DNA from: Bolinopsis microptera | Taxonomy: Eukaryota; Ctenophora; Tentaculata; Lobata; Bolinopsidae | Direction: 5' to 3' | Length of the DNA stretch: 64,000 nt | NCBI RefSeq assembly: GCF_026151205.1 | Contig: NC_087075.1 | Coordinates: 15,866,571 to 15,930,570, forward strand | Shown: positions 21,123 through 31,710 of the stretch, in pieces | How the letters are laid out: every line of letters starts with the position of its first letter | How positions within the stretch are numbered: position 1 is the stretch's first letter | Notes under the pieces: generated by a model | Database searches by the model: none | Seen by the model: only the letters and a program-made list of their open reading frames with translations | What the model was told of the DNA's origin: nothing | Translations under genes and position numbers: made by a program

Positions 21123-21969
21123 TTAGTGAGAGTTTTAACACTTTCTGCGTATCGTAGAAAGATGTTTGTTTTACTACCGCGACAGTAATGATATGCCGCT
21201 AATAAGGTAAAGGTAAAACGGGTGCTAATGATCGGTATTAAGGGCCCGACCTTGAAGTACACACCCTGAACTTCTAAAACCCTATATGCTCAGGTGTGAG
21301 TGAAGGCTGTGAGAGCTCCAAAAGAAAAAGGGATCAAATGAGGTAAAGGAAGACGGTTGGCACGTGCGACCTACGTTCAGTTTTGCTCAGCTGAACAGTA
21401 CAGCTTAGTCTCGGCTGGTCTTGTGATGCCGATTAAGCCCCCTTACCACGGCAAGGTCATTTGCTTTGGATAAAGCACCATTACCAATCACTATAGGTGA
21501 GAGAAACAGGATAGGATTGGGTCCTGGGCAGTAACTCCAGAGCAAATGGGCAGAGTCATAAGTGGTGCTCTAGTGCTCAGGATTGACTCTGCCGCTGTAC
21601 TTTAAATCAATAAGTACCTACACGTGTGACAGACGCCCCAGCCGACAAGCCCCCTGACGCGATGCATGCGAGCCCAGAACAGAGTGCCTACACCCAGTGG
21701 CACGCCATGCTAAGACAACGCCGCCAGCTATCGACCCGGATGCTATCCCCACGAGCTACCTAGCGACTTTCGTCGCTTGGGTGCTCAATGTGGACTGCCT
21801 CCGTTACGACCACCAGCTTCGCCACTCAGCCCAGCGGTCCCCTGGCTTCAGCCATCCACCCCAGTCTCAGCACACACCACACTGGGAACCACCAACCAGC
21901 ACATCCAGACCCACATGCCAGGCCTCATCAAAGCTACCTGGTCTTTTGCCCGGAACCAGACAAAAGGGG

Positions 21970-21983
21970 GAAATATTACGCAT
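21970..21983. repeat. right 14-bp target duplication of LINE 2
   Basis: Second copy of GAAATATTACGCAT. Confidence 0.9.
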
Positions 21984-22258
21984 GCCCCAATTTATATCAC
22001 CGCCGCTCCTTATAGAGGGCCACTTTTAATTTATATCACTGCCGCTCCTTATAGAGGGCCACTTTTAATTGACTTTTATTTAACTAGGGGTAATTTACAG
22101 CATGCCGTAAATTAACTTACACAGCCTTCTAGTCCGCGTAGGAAAAACCGGAACTACGAACCCTTACAGCCGACAGTGATGAAAGTTCGACAACGACAGC
22201 AGAACAACCGATGCTCAACGGAGATGTACCCCCAAATAATTGACGTGGGCGTCAACTT
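21984..22258. other. 3' internal region of the LTR element with a tandem duplication
   Basis: A roughly 44-bp direct repeat (TTTATATCACCGCCGCTCC and following) occurs twice between about 21990 and 22070. No coding frame is recognised. Confidence 0.7.
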
Positions 22259-22271
22259 AAAGAAAGAAAGC
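22259..22271 (+). other. polypurine tract
   Basis: AAAGAAAGAAAGC directly before the 3' LTR, the expected primer for plus-strand synthesis. Confidence 0.75.
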
Positions 22272-23362
22272 TGTAAGAACCCCCGGATCTGACGTTATCC
22301 AAGACCGGACCTTACCCTGATAGTACGCCCTGGACCGGCGTACATCGGTTGTCATGGTAACATCGGTTGCCATGGTTACCGAAACCCGACCTGCAGACGG
22401 CCAAACCAGCCAGGAGCTGAAGTGTCGATAATTAGGATCTCGCCAAGGATTCACCATTCAGTTGGGTGTTAAGATAACGACCCATACCACTATGGTAATT
22501 GGTCTGATAACGGACCAAGCGCGGCCCGCCCCGGTAACAACCAAAGAAGTGCCGCCGAGACTGTCGCCCTCAAGATACTGCTAGCGACCTGTGAACCACG
22601 TGTCACGTCGCATCACTTCTCTTGGGCCGATCCAGAGTACGTTACGTTTTTCCGCTCGTGACTTAAGATGGAAGTATCCGGAAGGACTTCACCACCTTGA
22701 TGAACTCTGCCGACCTCTCTGGACCACACTATCGAGCGGCTGACGATGATACACAACTGTCGCAGTACTTCCCGGAGTAGCCACCACGTCGAACCTTGTC
22801 GGATTCTACGCCTCTAAGCTTCACCAGAGATCTAACGACCACCGGAGTGAGTACTCCTAGAAGGCTTTAGGATTAGAACTTACGTTAAATTATTATGACG
22901 ATATTACGATTATATATATCCATTGCTTGGTATAATTACCTTGATGTCAGAAGCTATATTCTGGCCCCTTAAATAGGCGTACCTTACTGGTGTTATTATA
23001 TAAATCAGTGACAACAAGGGTCACCAGCCAGGAGCAATCCTGTGCTGCAAATTGTCATTGAAATTACGTTAAAATAACAACACTACTAATACGGAATGAT
23101 GCCGTGTCTCTCGGAGGCTTCCGAGTGCCACTAAATTAGTGGAACGTTACGAACCCGAGACCCTGGTGGAACCTGAAGGAGGACATGATGCAGGTAAGTA
23201 TTGACCCGCTTGCCCGGGCTATCCAGGTTTGATCATGTTTGGGAGCTATAGGAAAGCTTCTATGGAGCCTTAAATAAACTCTCCGCCCTAGGTTGTTTGA
23301 CGTATTATTCCAGGCCACCTTTTGTAGTTCACAGCCAGTTTAACGACGGCTGGGCTCTTACA
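22272..23362 (+). repeat. 3' LTR, intact, 1,091 bp
   Basis: Begins TGTAAGAACC and ends GGCTCTTACA. Identical by eye to the 5' LTR apart from position 23121. It contains TATAAAT at 22999, a CAG|GTAAGT donor at 23194 and AATAAA at 23273. Confidence 0.93.
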
Positions 23363-23510
23363 GTCGTAAAGAACACGTGTAGTCGTAAAGAACACGTGTA
23401 GTCGTAAAGAACACGTGTAGTCGTAAAGAACACGTGTAGTCGTAAAGAACACGTGTAGTCGTAAAGAACATGTGTAGTCGTAAAGAACACGTGTAGTCGT
23501 AAAGAACTTG
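23363..23510. repeat. 19-bp tandem array (GTCGTAAAGAACACGTGTA), host of the LTR insertion
   Basis: Seven full units plus a partial one; each unit holds an E-box CACGTG (one variant has CATGTG). One more unit lies left of the LTR element (4413-4432), so the element inserted inside the array. The first five bases here are the right target duplication. Confidence 0.92.
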
Positions 23511-24412
23511 TCAACATTGGAGGACTTCGCCGCTTCGACGCGCCGTTGTGGCACTGTCGTGGCACTGTCGTGGCTCTTACTGTAAGCAATAAGCATGTCC
23601 AGGACTTCATTTCTGACCCCTAAATTGGTAAAACAATGTCTTGCTGGATTTATCATTTTACATTACAATTGTTAGATTTCAATCCTGAAAGCAACTTTCC
23701 TGAAATTTTTCCAAAAGTCTAAAATATGCATCCCTTTTCGAACCACATTTATTTGGCAAAAACTGCTGGCAGCCCCTATTCCTTAATGGTTAATATGCAT
23801 TTAAAATCGCATCATTTGAATCGTTTTTGAAACTGTGTTTGAAAATGATCTCCATTGCCAAATTACTTTAATATAAGGCCTTTTGCACGAGCAAAATATT
23901 TAAAACAATTTTGGCTACGGTTTGCCATTATTATCCATCTGCCAATAGAATTTGGACAGGATGCAACTTTCAGCCATCCCGTCATAAACTTTAAATGTTT
24001 TTACAGGCATGGTCTTTCCTCTGACTCTGAGACGTTACTCTTAACTGCGCACAATTAGATTTTCTGCACATTAAACGTTTCTCAAAGCAAGTGCACATAT
24101 CCCACGTTACCATGGTTACCACGATAATGGTTTCTGTAAATAATCGAATTTTCTGTGGACGTGTTTATTGCTCTCTTATCTACACAATTCCCATTGTCAC
24201 GTTATTTATTGAGCGATACATTGCCACGTCATTAGTTCACCAGAAGCAGTAGAATGAGGAGCCCAGTTTTAATATCTGCACGTGTCGCACTACCCTCGTT
24301 ACCATGGTTACTACTGCAGTACGACTACCTAATATCTCACTCATTCACTGCCAGAAGAAGTGCCAGCTTTTGTAGGTGGCACGATTTTGTCATTAATCAG
24401 GTAACTATAAAC
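23511..24412. other. interval of uncertain content
   Basis: On the minus strand, about 23520-23620 reads like protein (EVLDMLIAYSKSHDSATT and VPQRRVEAAKSSNVDKF), but it runs into the array and no family is recognised. GTTACCATGGTTAC palindrome-like motifs occur near 24108 and 24300. Nothing else is supported. Confidence 0.35.
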
Positions 24413-25115
24413 TAGTGTTGCACGCCGCGGTTTTTAACCTAAGATGGTAAGTTCGTACGGTACGTACCTTTAAATTAGCTGTACGGTACGTACTTAATAA
24501 AGTAGGCTGAAAGGTACAAATCGACAGAGAAGGGGTTAAACCCTACACTGATGCGGAATCAGAACCTATGAAGCTTATTAATCCGTCAATATACTGGAAA
24601 TATTTTGGAGGAGAACTTTTTTTTCTGCTTAAACAGTTGGCCCAAATAGTATTCAGTGTTTTAAGTTCTTCGTCAATTTGTGAGACCAATTTTAGAGATT
24701 ACGAGTATATTATGGACAAGCGTAGATTAAGGTTGCGACCTGAGCTAGCTGAAAAGCTGGTGTTCGTATACTGCAACAAAAGGATGAAGCTTTGAGTTTA
24801 ACGATAATTACAAGTAGTAGTAGTGTAGTACCGGTTAAGAGCGATCCGGTACAGAAATTTTTCTCTTAAATCTTTTATTGTTTTAACCACTTGGTTTATT
24901 TTCGAATTCTATCTCAAAAATTATGATGATGATTCATAATACTAATAAAAAATTGCAAGTAATTCACTGAAGTTGATTCTAAAAATTTGAAAAAAAATTG
25001 TACCTTACAGTGCCTGTACGGTACGTACCTTTAAAAGTAGCTGTACCGTACGTACTTAAAGCCCTGTACCGTACGTACTTGCCATCTAAGTTTTTAACTT
25101 ATCGGTAACGTGAGG
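24413..25115 (+). mobile_element. hAT-like relic with inverted subterminal repeats
   Basis: The left side carries TTTTAACCTAAGATGGTAAG followed by TACGGTACGTAC; the right side (about 25010-25100) carries the reverse complement with mismatches. CGTACGGTACGTAC blocks recur on both sides. Between them lies the C-terminal end of a hAT transposase. Exact ends and target duplication could not be fixed. Confidence 0.55.
24568..24795 (+). pseudogene. hAT transposase, C-terminal dimerisation domain fragment
   Basis: 75 codons. IYWKYFGGELF, LAQIVFSVLSSSSICETNF, DKRRLRLRPELAEKLVFVYCN follows the hAT dimerisation pattern (W near the start, small residues then E-x-x-F, R-x-R-L-x-P-E, L-V-x-x-x-x-N). The usual SERNFS is CETNFR here. 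The N-terminal 500 or so residues are missing. It is a dead remnant, as a complete transposase is far longer. Confidence 0.7.
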
Positions 25116-25312
25116 TTAAATAAGTGTCAGCGGTGAAAAATGTGGGCTCAAAATTAAAAGGGACGGTTACAGATCAGATTTATACTCAAATATTCCATAA
25201 TAATCAAACTTACTGAATACTGAATACATTATTAATAGGTTACTGAGAATCATGTCCAAACACTGCAAACAAATAGGTACTCCATCTTGCTTGAGTATAT
25301 GGGGTAAACAAT

Positions 25313-25545
25313 AAACTTAGAGGGGCTATCCACAGATGTCAGCCTCATAAGAGAGACAGCGAGGTTCTTGGTGAGAGCAAACAACAGGCGTTTCCCGAAG
25401 AAGGAAGTCACTAAGAAGGATCTGCTGAAGTCCAGCTGTAAAGTCCTCGCTACACCTCAACAGAACTCCTCTGCGGAGACGTGACGGTCAAGTCGAGCTT
25501 CATTTCATTTCATATCACGATCACCATATCATATCATTTTGGAAC
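25313..25545 (+). mobile_element. 3' end fragment of a LINE family (copy 1)
   Basis: Closely similar to 47699-47955 (shared GAGAGACAGCGAGGTTC, AACAGGCGTTTCCCGAAGAA). It ends in a CATATCATATCATTTTGG tail. Only the last few hundred bases of the element remain; it is 5' truncated. Confidence 0.8.
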
Positions 25546-25740
25546 AATATGTTCGTGGGAATTAAATTATATTATTTGCACTTGTTTCTCTTTCAACAAA
25601 AGATGTGACGAAGTTAAATTTTTATGATTTTTACATTTTTATTTTAAGAACACTCTTGCACATTATTTATTTATTTATTTCTATTATATTGATGTATAGT
25701 CAAGACGTGAGTGTTAGGGCTCTCATTGACAAATTTATGT

Positions 25741-25780
25741 TTAATCCTGTTTAATCCTGTTTAATCCTGTTTAATCCTGT
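25741..25780. repeat. short tandem repeat, 10-bp unit (TTAATCCTGT)
   Basis: Four exact copies directly left of the tRNA-like sequence. Confidence 0.9.
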
Positions 25781-25801
25781 ATATATATAGGTAACTATAC
25801 T

Positions 25802-25870
25802 AGGTGGCCTAGTGGTTAGAGCATCCGCCTTCTGCGCAGAAGGTTCAGGGTTCGAATTCCAGTGTCACCT
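25802..25870 (+). tRNA. tRNA-like sequence (degenerate tRNA or SINE head)
   Basis: A 69-nt unit with an acceptor-like stem (AGGTGGC with GTCACCT), a box A match (TGGCCTAGTGG) and a near box B (GGTTCGAATTCC). The anticodon arm is a perfect palindrome (CCTTCTGCGCAGAAGG), which does not give a standard 7-nt loop, and the T stem has mismatches. TATATATAGGTAA flanks it on both sides (about 25784 and 25876), like a retroposition duplication. A working tRNA is doubtful; a tRNA-derived retrocopy is more likely. Confidence 0.4.
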
Positions 25871-25980
25871 AGTCTATATATAGGTAATTTTCAAAATAAT
25901 CATAAAACGAAATCATTTCGTTCGTAACTAAACATTCACGCAAATAACTCCCTCTTATTATTCACGTCTTATGTTCACTA

Positions 25981-26779
25981 CCTTACTCGGGATTATTACG
26001 ACGGGTTTATTAACGACCGGTTAAAATATGGTTCGGGAAAAATATGGCGAAATTGCTCAAAACCCACCACATTTTCCCGGTCGCCATTTTACCGGTGTCC
26101 AACCTTTCAATTTTAGATTCAAAAATTTTGTCTCAGATGTAAATTTCCTTATTAGAGATAAGCAGGTTCAGAAATTTTCGCATTGCTAAAACTTGTGAAA
26201 CAAGTCGAATTATCAATAATTGTTGAAAGTAGACTTTAGCAAATTCGTTGTTTTGAATTAGCATTACATGTTTACGTGTATCAAATAACCATTATGACTC
26301 AATTTGTAGAAAATCTTCGAAAGAATGCATCGTTCACATTGTTTAGAATTATGAATAAATGACTGATGAAACTGATTCATGTTATTGACCGTTTTAATTA
26401 ATTCGAGTTTTAATTTAACTGTTACTTTTACTTTGAGTCCTATTTCATTATGTAGAGATAGTCAATACCTAAGAAATTAAAAATTGGCCTATTTAAATCA
26501 ACTTTGACAATAAGGATATATGACAAGAATTGGGCAAAAAGGTGAATTTTTTGCAATTTTAGCCAAATGAAGTCGAAAAAACCTACAACAAGTGTCCCAA
26601 TAGTCTTCTTTAGTGAATATAAGACAACCATTAAAATATGAGCACCCATACCCCTTGGGAACCCTAAAAGCTGAGTCGGCGGGTTTATTAACGACCGGTG
26701 AAAATGTGGTTCGGGAAAAATATGGCGAAATTACCCTAAACCCGCCACTTTATCCCGGTCATAATAATCCCGAGTAAGG
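25981..26779. mobile_element. 799-bp MITE with TA target duplication
   Basis: Terminal inverted repeats CCTTACTCGGGATTATTACG (left) and its near-perfect complement (right, ending GAGTAAGG) are flanked by TA on both sides. Just inside, GGGTTTATTAACGACCGG and GGAAAAATATGGCGAAATT occur in direct orientation near both ends. There is no coding frame. The TA duplication suggests a Tc1/mariner-type partner. Confidence 0.85.
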
Positions 26780-26781
26780 TA

Positions 26782-28240
26782 TTTTAAATCAGAAGATCAT
26801 AAGATCGTTATAAATAAACTTTTGTTTAGCAGAGAGAATATTCAATTTCTTTTGCTCCGTAGCAAGTTTGTCCTCGTTATATAACTGGAGTAGGTTTTAC
26901 CAATCACCACTGATCTATTTTACGGCCCACTTTAGCAATAAGCTATTCGAGGTGAGTTGCAGTTTGCTCAAATCACAAATGATAATGATATACTCAGTGA
27001 AAAGCGCCCACGTGCATGATACTCAAATACTCGAGTAGCTACTTAGAACAACCCTTATCTTATAATTATCTCCATTATATTTCGAGGAACTCTGCCCTAA
27101 ACAGTAAACATACGCCCCTCCGGCGTCTCTGACACAAATGGGCCAACCAGAATAGAGTATCTAAGTCACGTGACTTTGCTCGGCCTATCAGAGAAGCCAC
27201 TTCGAGATGGCAGGGCCTACTCTGGTGTAGTTGGTGTTGTACACACTGCACTGATAATGATATCACGTTGAACGTGTAATGTAAATATAGTGTGGAATGT
27301 GGATACATGCGAATATATATTCTAACTTTCTAAATAACTATCAGAGAAGCGCGTGTGAGACAATTGGCGTGATAAAGGAGAGAGATACTAAGTACGTACT
27401 CACAAGGCAACCAATCAGGAGCCAGGAAAATGTCACGTGACTATGCTCCGCACGAGCAAAGTTTATTTAACGTTTGTTCCGTCCAATTTGGTTTCGAAAT
27501 TAAATTAAATCATTCAACTTCACCAAGTGTTGCATATTGATATATATAATATGCTTAGTAAATTAAACTTAATCCAAGTAAGATTAATTGTGCGATGTCT
27601 CCTGAGACACCGACTTAATCAGCATTTTAAATACTTATATCGTAATACTCTGTTTCCATGGCGACGAACAGGCAAGAATTAAAACTGCCTTTGCTAGAAA
27701 TGGTTGATTTTGTGTAGTACTCTGTCAAAGCAGTGATTTGCACTTTGCTCTGGATACTCGAGGTTGTTAATCTCATAAGTCTCTATTTACTTTTTATTCT
27801 CTTGATTAGGCTGCAACTTATTACTTGAACTAAGTCGAAGTTAGTTATTTTACCCCATGGAATAATCTTGCATTAATTATATTCAATTAATAGCAAAAGG
27901 CTGAATCAAGTGTAAGATGGTAAACATCATGGACAATCGATATGTACGATACATCGGTACTCACTATGTGGACAGGCAAGTTATTAAATTACTGCTACTT
28001 ATAATTATAGTAGGTACTGTCAACCAAATTTGTATTAGTTTAGAGAATAACTCTCAATCATAAGATTTTTTTGCGTTTGTAGGTAATTATGTGATCGATC
28101 GCTAACTTTACTTCTACACTGTAGAAGTAAAGTGAGCTTGTGAAATACAAATGTGAACCGAAATTACAATATGATCCGAAATTCGGACAGATTTCGCCAA
28201 AAACGACTCCTGTCCGACAGCGACATCTGTCCGAAATCCC
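26782..28240. other. no gene recognised
   Basis: AT-rich unique DNA on both strands without an exon model I can support. Confidence 0.5.
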
Positions 28241-28277
28241 TAATTCGGCTGTCGGACAGATGTCGCTGTCGGACAGA

Positions 28278-29870
28278 TGTCGCCCAATCCACTGTAACCT
28301 GGTAACACTGTAACCTGGTAACACTGTAACCTGGTAACACTGTAACCTGGTAACACTGTAACCTGGTAACACTGTAACCTGGTAACACTGTAACCTGGTA
28401 ACACTGTAACCTGGTAACACTGTAACCTGGTAACACTGTAACCTGGTAACACTGTAACCTGGTAACACTGTAACCTGGTAACACTGTAACCTGGTAACAC
28501 TGTAACCTGGTAACACTGTAACCTGGTGACACTGTAACCTGGTAACACTGTGACCTGGTAACACTGTGACCTGGTAAGACTGTAACCTGGTAACACTGTA
28601 ACACTGTAACATTGTAACATTGTACCACTGTAACACTGTAACACTGTAACACTGTAACACTGTAACACTGTAGCCTGGTAACACTGTAACACTGTAACAC
28701 TTTAACACTGTAACACTGTAACACTGTAACACTGTAACACTGTAACACTTTAACACTGTAACACTTTAACACTTTAACACTGTAACACTGTAACATTGTA
28801 ACCTGGTAACACTGTAACCTGGTAACACTGTAACCTGGTAACACTGTAACCTGGTAACACTGTAACCTGGTAACACTGAAACCTGGTAACACTGTGACCT
28901 GGTAACACTGTAACCTGGTAACACTGTAACCTGGTAACAATGTAACCTGGTAACACTGTAACCTGGTAACACTGTAACCTGGTAACACTGTAACCTGGTA
29001 ACACTGAGACCTGGTAACACTGTGCCCTGGTAACACTGTAACCTGGTAACACTGTAACCTGGTAAGTGGTAACACTGTAACCTGGTAACACTGTGACCTG
29101 GTAACACTGTAACCTGGTAACACTGTAACCTGGTAACACTGTAACCTGGTAACACTGTAACCTGGTGACACTGTAACCTGGTAACACTGTAACCTGGTAA
29201 CACTGTGACCTGGTAAGACTGTGACCTGGTAACACTGTAACACTGTAACATTGTAACATTGTACCACTGTAACACTGTAACACTGTAACACTGTAGCCTG
29301 GTAACACTGTAACACTGTAACACTGTAACACTGTAACACTGTAACACTGTAACCTGGTAACACTGTAACCTGGTAACACTGTAACCTGGTAACACTGTAA
29401 CCTGGTAACACTGTAACCTGGTAACACTGTAACCTGGTAACACTGTGACCTGGTAAGACTGTAACCTGGTAACACTGTAACCTGGTAACACTGAGACCTG
29501 GTAACACTGTGACCTGGTAAGACTGTAACCTGGTAAGACTGTAACCTGGTAAGTGGTAACACTGTAACCTGGTAACACTGTAACCTGGTAACACTGTAAC
29601 CTGGTAACACTGTAACCTGGTAACACTGTGACCTGGTAAGACTGTAACCTGGTAAGACTGTAACCTGGTAAGACTGTAACCTGGTAACACTGTAACCTGG
29701 TAACACTGTAACCTGGTAACACTGTAACCTGGTAACACTGTAACCTGGTAACACTGTAACCTGGTAACACTGTAACCTGGTAACACTGTAACCTGGTAAC
29801 ACTGTAACCTGGTAACACTGTAACCTGGTAACACTGTAACCTGGTAAAGTACCGTAACCTGGTAACACTG
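28278..29870. repeat. 1.6-kb minisatellite, 16-bp unit (CACTGTAACCTGGTAA) with 8-bp subarrays
   Basis: About 100 units, with blocks of an 8-bp derivative CACTGTAA (for example 28600-28800 and 29230-29350). A higher-order duplication of the two unit types is visible. All three minus-strand frames are open because the unit lacks stops, giving Gln-Val-Thr-Val-Leu-Pro repeats; these are not genes. The left flank (28200-28275) has short inverted copies of CTGTCGGACAGATGTCGC. Confidence 0.95.
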
Positions 29871-30057
29871 TCATATTTTCCTAATCACAAACCCTCTCTC
29901 CCCCGGTGAACGTTCCCTAACCTGGTAACTAGGGACTTGAAGTGGTGTAACCTGCTGTAACCTAGTAACACTGTTACCTGGTAACACTTCCGCTCGATAA
30001 TGCTGTAACCTAGAAACCGGGTTACATCCCTGGAATGTAACTAGAAACTTAACCAGA

Positions 30058-30085
30058 CCCCCCCCCCCCCCCCCCCCCCCCCCCC
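30058..30085. repeat. C28 homopolymer
   Basis: An uninterrupted run of C just right of the satellite. Confidence 0.9.
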
Positions 30086-31710
30086 TTAACTAGAAACTTA
30101 ATACTCGGCTGAAGTTACTGAAGATGATGGGGTTTACACAAGCCGGGTGTGAAAATCCTGATAAATGCCTTGTTTGATGTTACTTGATACCTACTGTTAT
30201 GTGGAGTCAGAGAGTATAAATCTGTTAAAATTCTGTTGTGCTGTGTATTAAACAATAACAATACTGATTACATTGCTATGATACGTGTTGCTATGATACG
30301 TGTTGCTATGATACGTGTTGCTATGATACGTGTTGTTTTGCAAGGGATCGGTGTTATTTTTTGAGGGAGTCAAGACAATCCATTTATACCTTTGATCCCT
30401 CCAGTCTCCACCTCAATTTCTCGAAATTTTAAATGAAATAAATTTTGAATGCAGTAATGATAATGTTTTTCAAAGTTGAATGGTTTGTATGTATTCAGTG
30501 TTGGTACTTGGACCAGTATAGAATGCAAATTATTAGATTTGTGGATATATAATTGAATTTGTTGTTTTACTACACTGTTCATATGGCTTGCCTTCTGTTC
30601 TGTTTACATTTGATATCAGTTAGGAAACGACCAAAATTTCGGTTCGGTGAAGATTTGTTGCTCTTATGACTGGTTTGGTTATGTTAGGGTTATGTAAATA
30701 ATTACTGATTTGATCGTTTCCTCCCAACAGCGAATACTGAACACATCCTTTATACTAAATACATAACATTCTTATCGACTTATACTTACAGCTTTACAGT
30801 AGTCTATAAGCTCCTTACTAAATACATAACATTCTTATCGACTATAGTAGTCTATTATAGATATAAGATAATAATTTACGTCACGGGCCAAGGAGTGCAG
30901 AAGCAAATTAATTAATACTTAGCTCATCTCACTTTCATCCCAATAGTGGTTTATAATCTCCACTAGTTCATTAATTCTACTAAATTTACTCTTTGCTGGG
31001 CCTAGTGTTACTTATATTTATAAGCTTATATTGTTCGTGATGATCGCTATAATAGTACTGTGCCATGTGTAGCGGTGTGAGTGGAATGTTGTAAGAAATG
31101 GTCGCTTTTTTTTTGTATTTTGTGGCCTGAAAAAAAGCAAGTGTGGGGTCCCTCTCTCTCTCTCAATTAATCAAAAGATCAATATTTTCTCCATTGAATC
31201 CGAAATATTTCTAACTTCAAGTACACAGACGACGTTATTTTCATGCAAGTTTTATGAAAATAAAGCCTGCACTTGAGAGCTGTGCAATTTGTAGAATTTA
31301 TGAAGCACCTTACTTTAATGTAGTTATATGCTCTCCCCAACAGTGCACTCTCTCCCCAACTACTTAAAATAAGAATTGACTTTCAGACTGCAATAATGAC
31401 TACAGTCGGTTAATGAAGTCAGGCTTTGAAAAAGAAAACCTCATGATATGAAATATCCGAGGATCGAATGTCACTTACATTGCTCCTGTAATATGTGATT
31501 GGTCGGATCTGAGTCACATGACATAACTCAACGATTGCTATTGAGTATTGGCCGATATAGGAAGAGAGGATGGGATGGACCAAGATTAGGTCCTATTATT
31601 TGCAGTTGTGATGATTGTTTAGTTTGAACGTTTTGCTTGCCTGCTGTGTTCCCTTAATTGACTCTGTTATCTTACTTAACTCTGCACCTAACTCTTAAAG
31701 ATTAGCCTAT
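30086..31710. other. no gene recognised; short repeats
   Basis: Contains four copies of GCTATGATACGTGTT (about 30275-30335) and a direct duplication of ACTAAATACATAACATTC (30757 and 30818). No exon is supported. Confidence 0.5.

Larger units (their letters stand above)
16151..21969 (-). mobile_element. I-group LINE with RNase H, full length, inside the LTR element
   Basis: About 5.8 kb, minus strand, flanked by a perfect 14-bp duplication. The 3' end (left) is poly(A), read as a T run to 16169. It holds ORF2 (16384-20193), a short upstream ORF1 overlapping ORF2 by 23 nt, and three tandem 162-bp units upstream. All parts are uninterrupted, so the copy looks young and complete. 16170-16383 is the 3' UTR, and 21123-21969 is the remaining 5' region, where I see no further gene. 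Confidence 0.93.
4433..23362 (+). mobile_element. LTR retrotransposon, gag-only (non-autonomous), with two nested LINEs
   Basis: Complete element: 5' LTR 4433-10344 (interrupted by a LINE), internal region 10345-22271 (interrupted by a second LINE), 3' LTR 22272-23362. The LTRs begin TGTAAGAACC and end GGCTCTTACA. A TGG-started primer site follows the 5' LTR, and a purine tract precedes the 3' LTR. Flanks are GTCGT on both sides. Without the LINEs the element is about 8.3 kb. The only substantial frame is a gag-like ORF at 14441-15421. No protease, reverse transcriptase or integrase frame was found, so it presumably depends on an autonomous relative. I saw one LTR difference (T at 10103, C at 23121), so the insertion should be young. 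The LINE in only one LTR must have arrived after integration. Confidence 0.9.

Noticed and set aside
23363-23510. CRISPR-like regular repeat
   Set aside because: Units are contiguous without spacers and the DNA is eukaryotic; it is a simple tandem array.
28058-29874. Long open frames (up to 556 codons) on the minus strand
   Set aside because: All are translations of the 16-bp satellite in its three frames; no start context, no domains.
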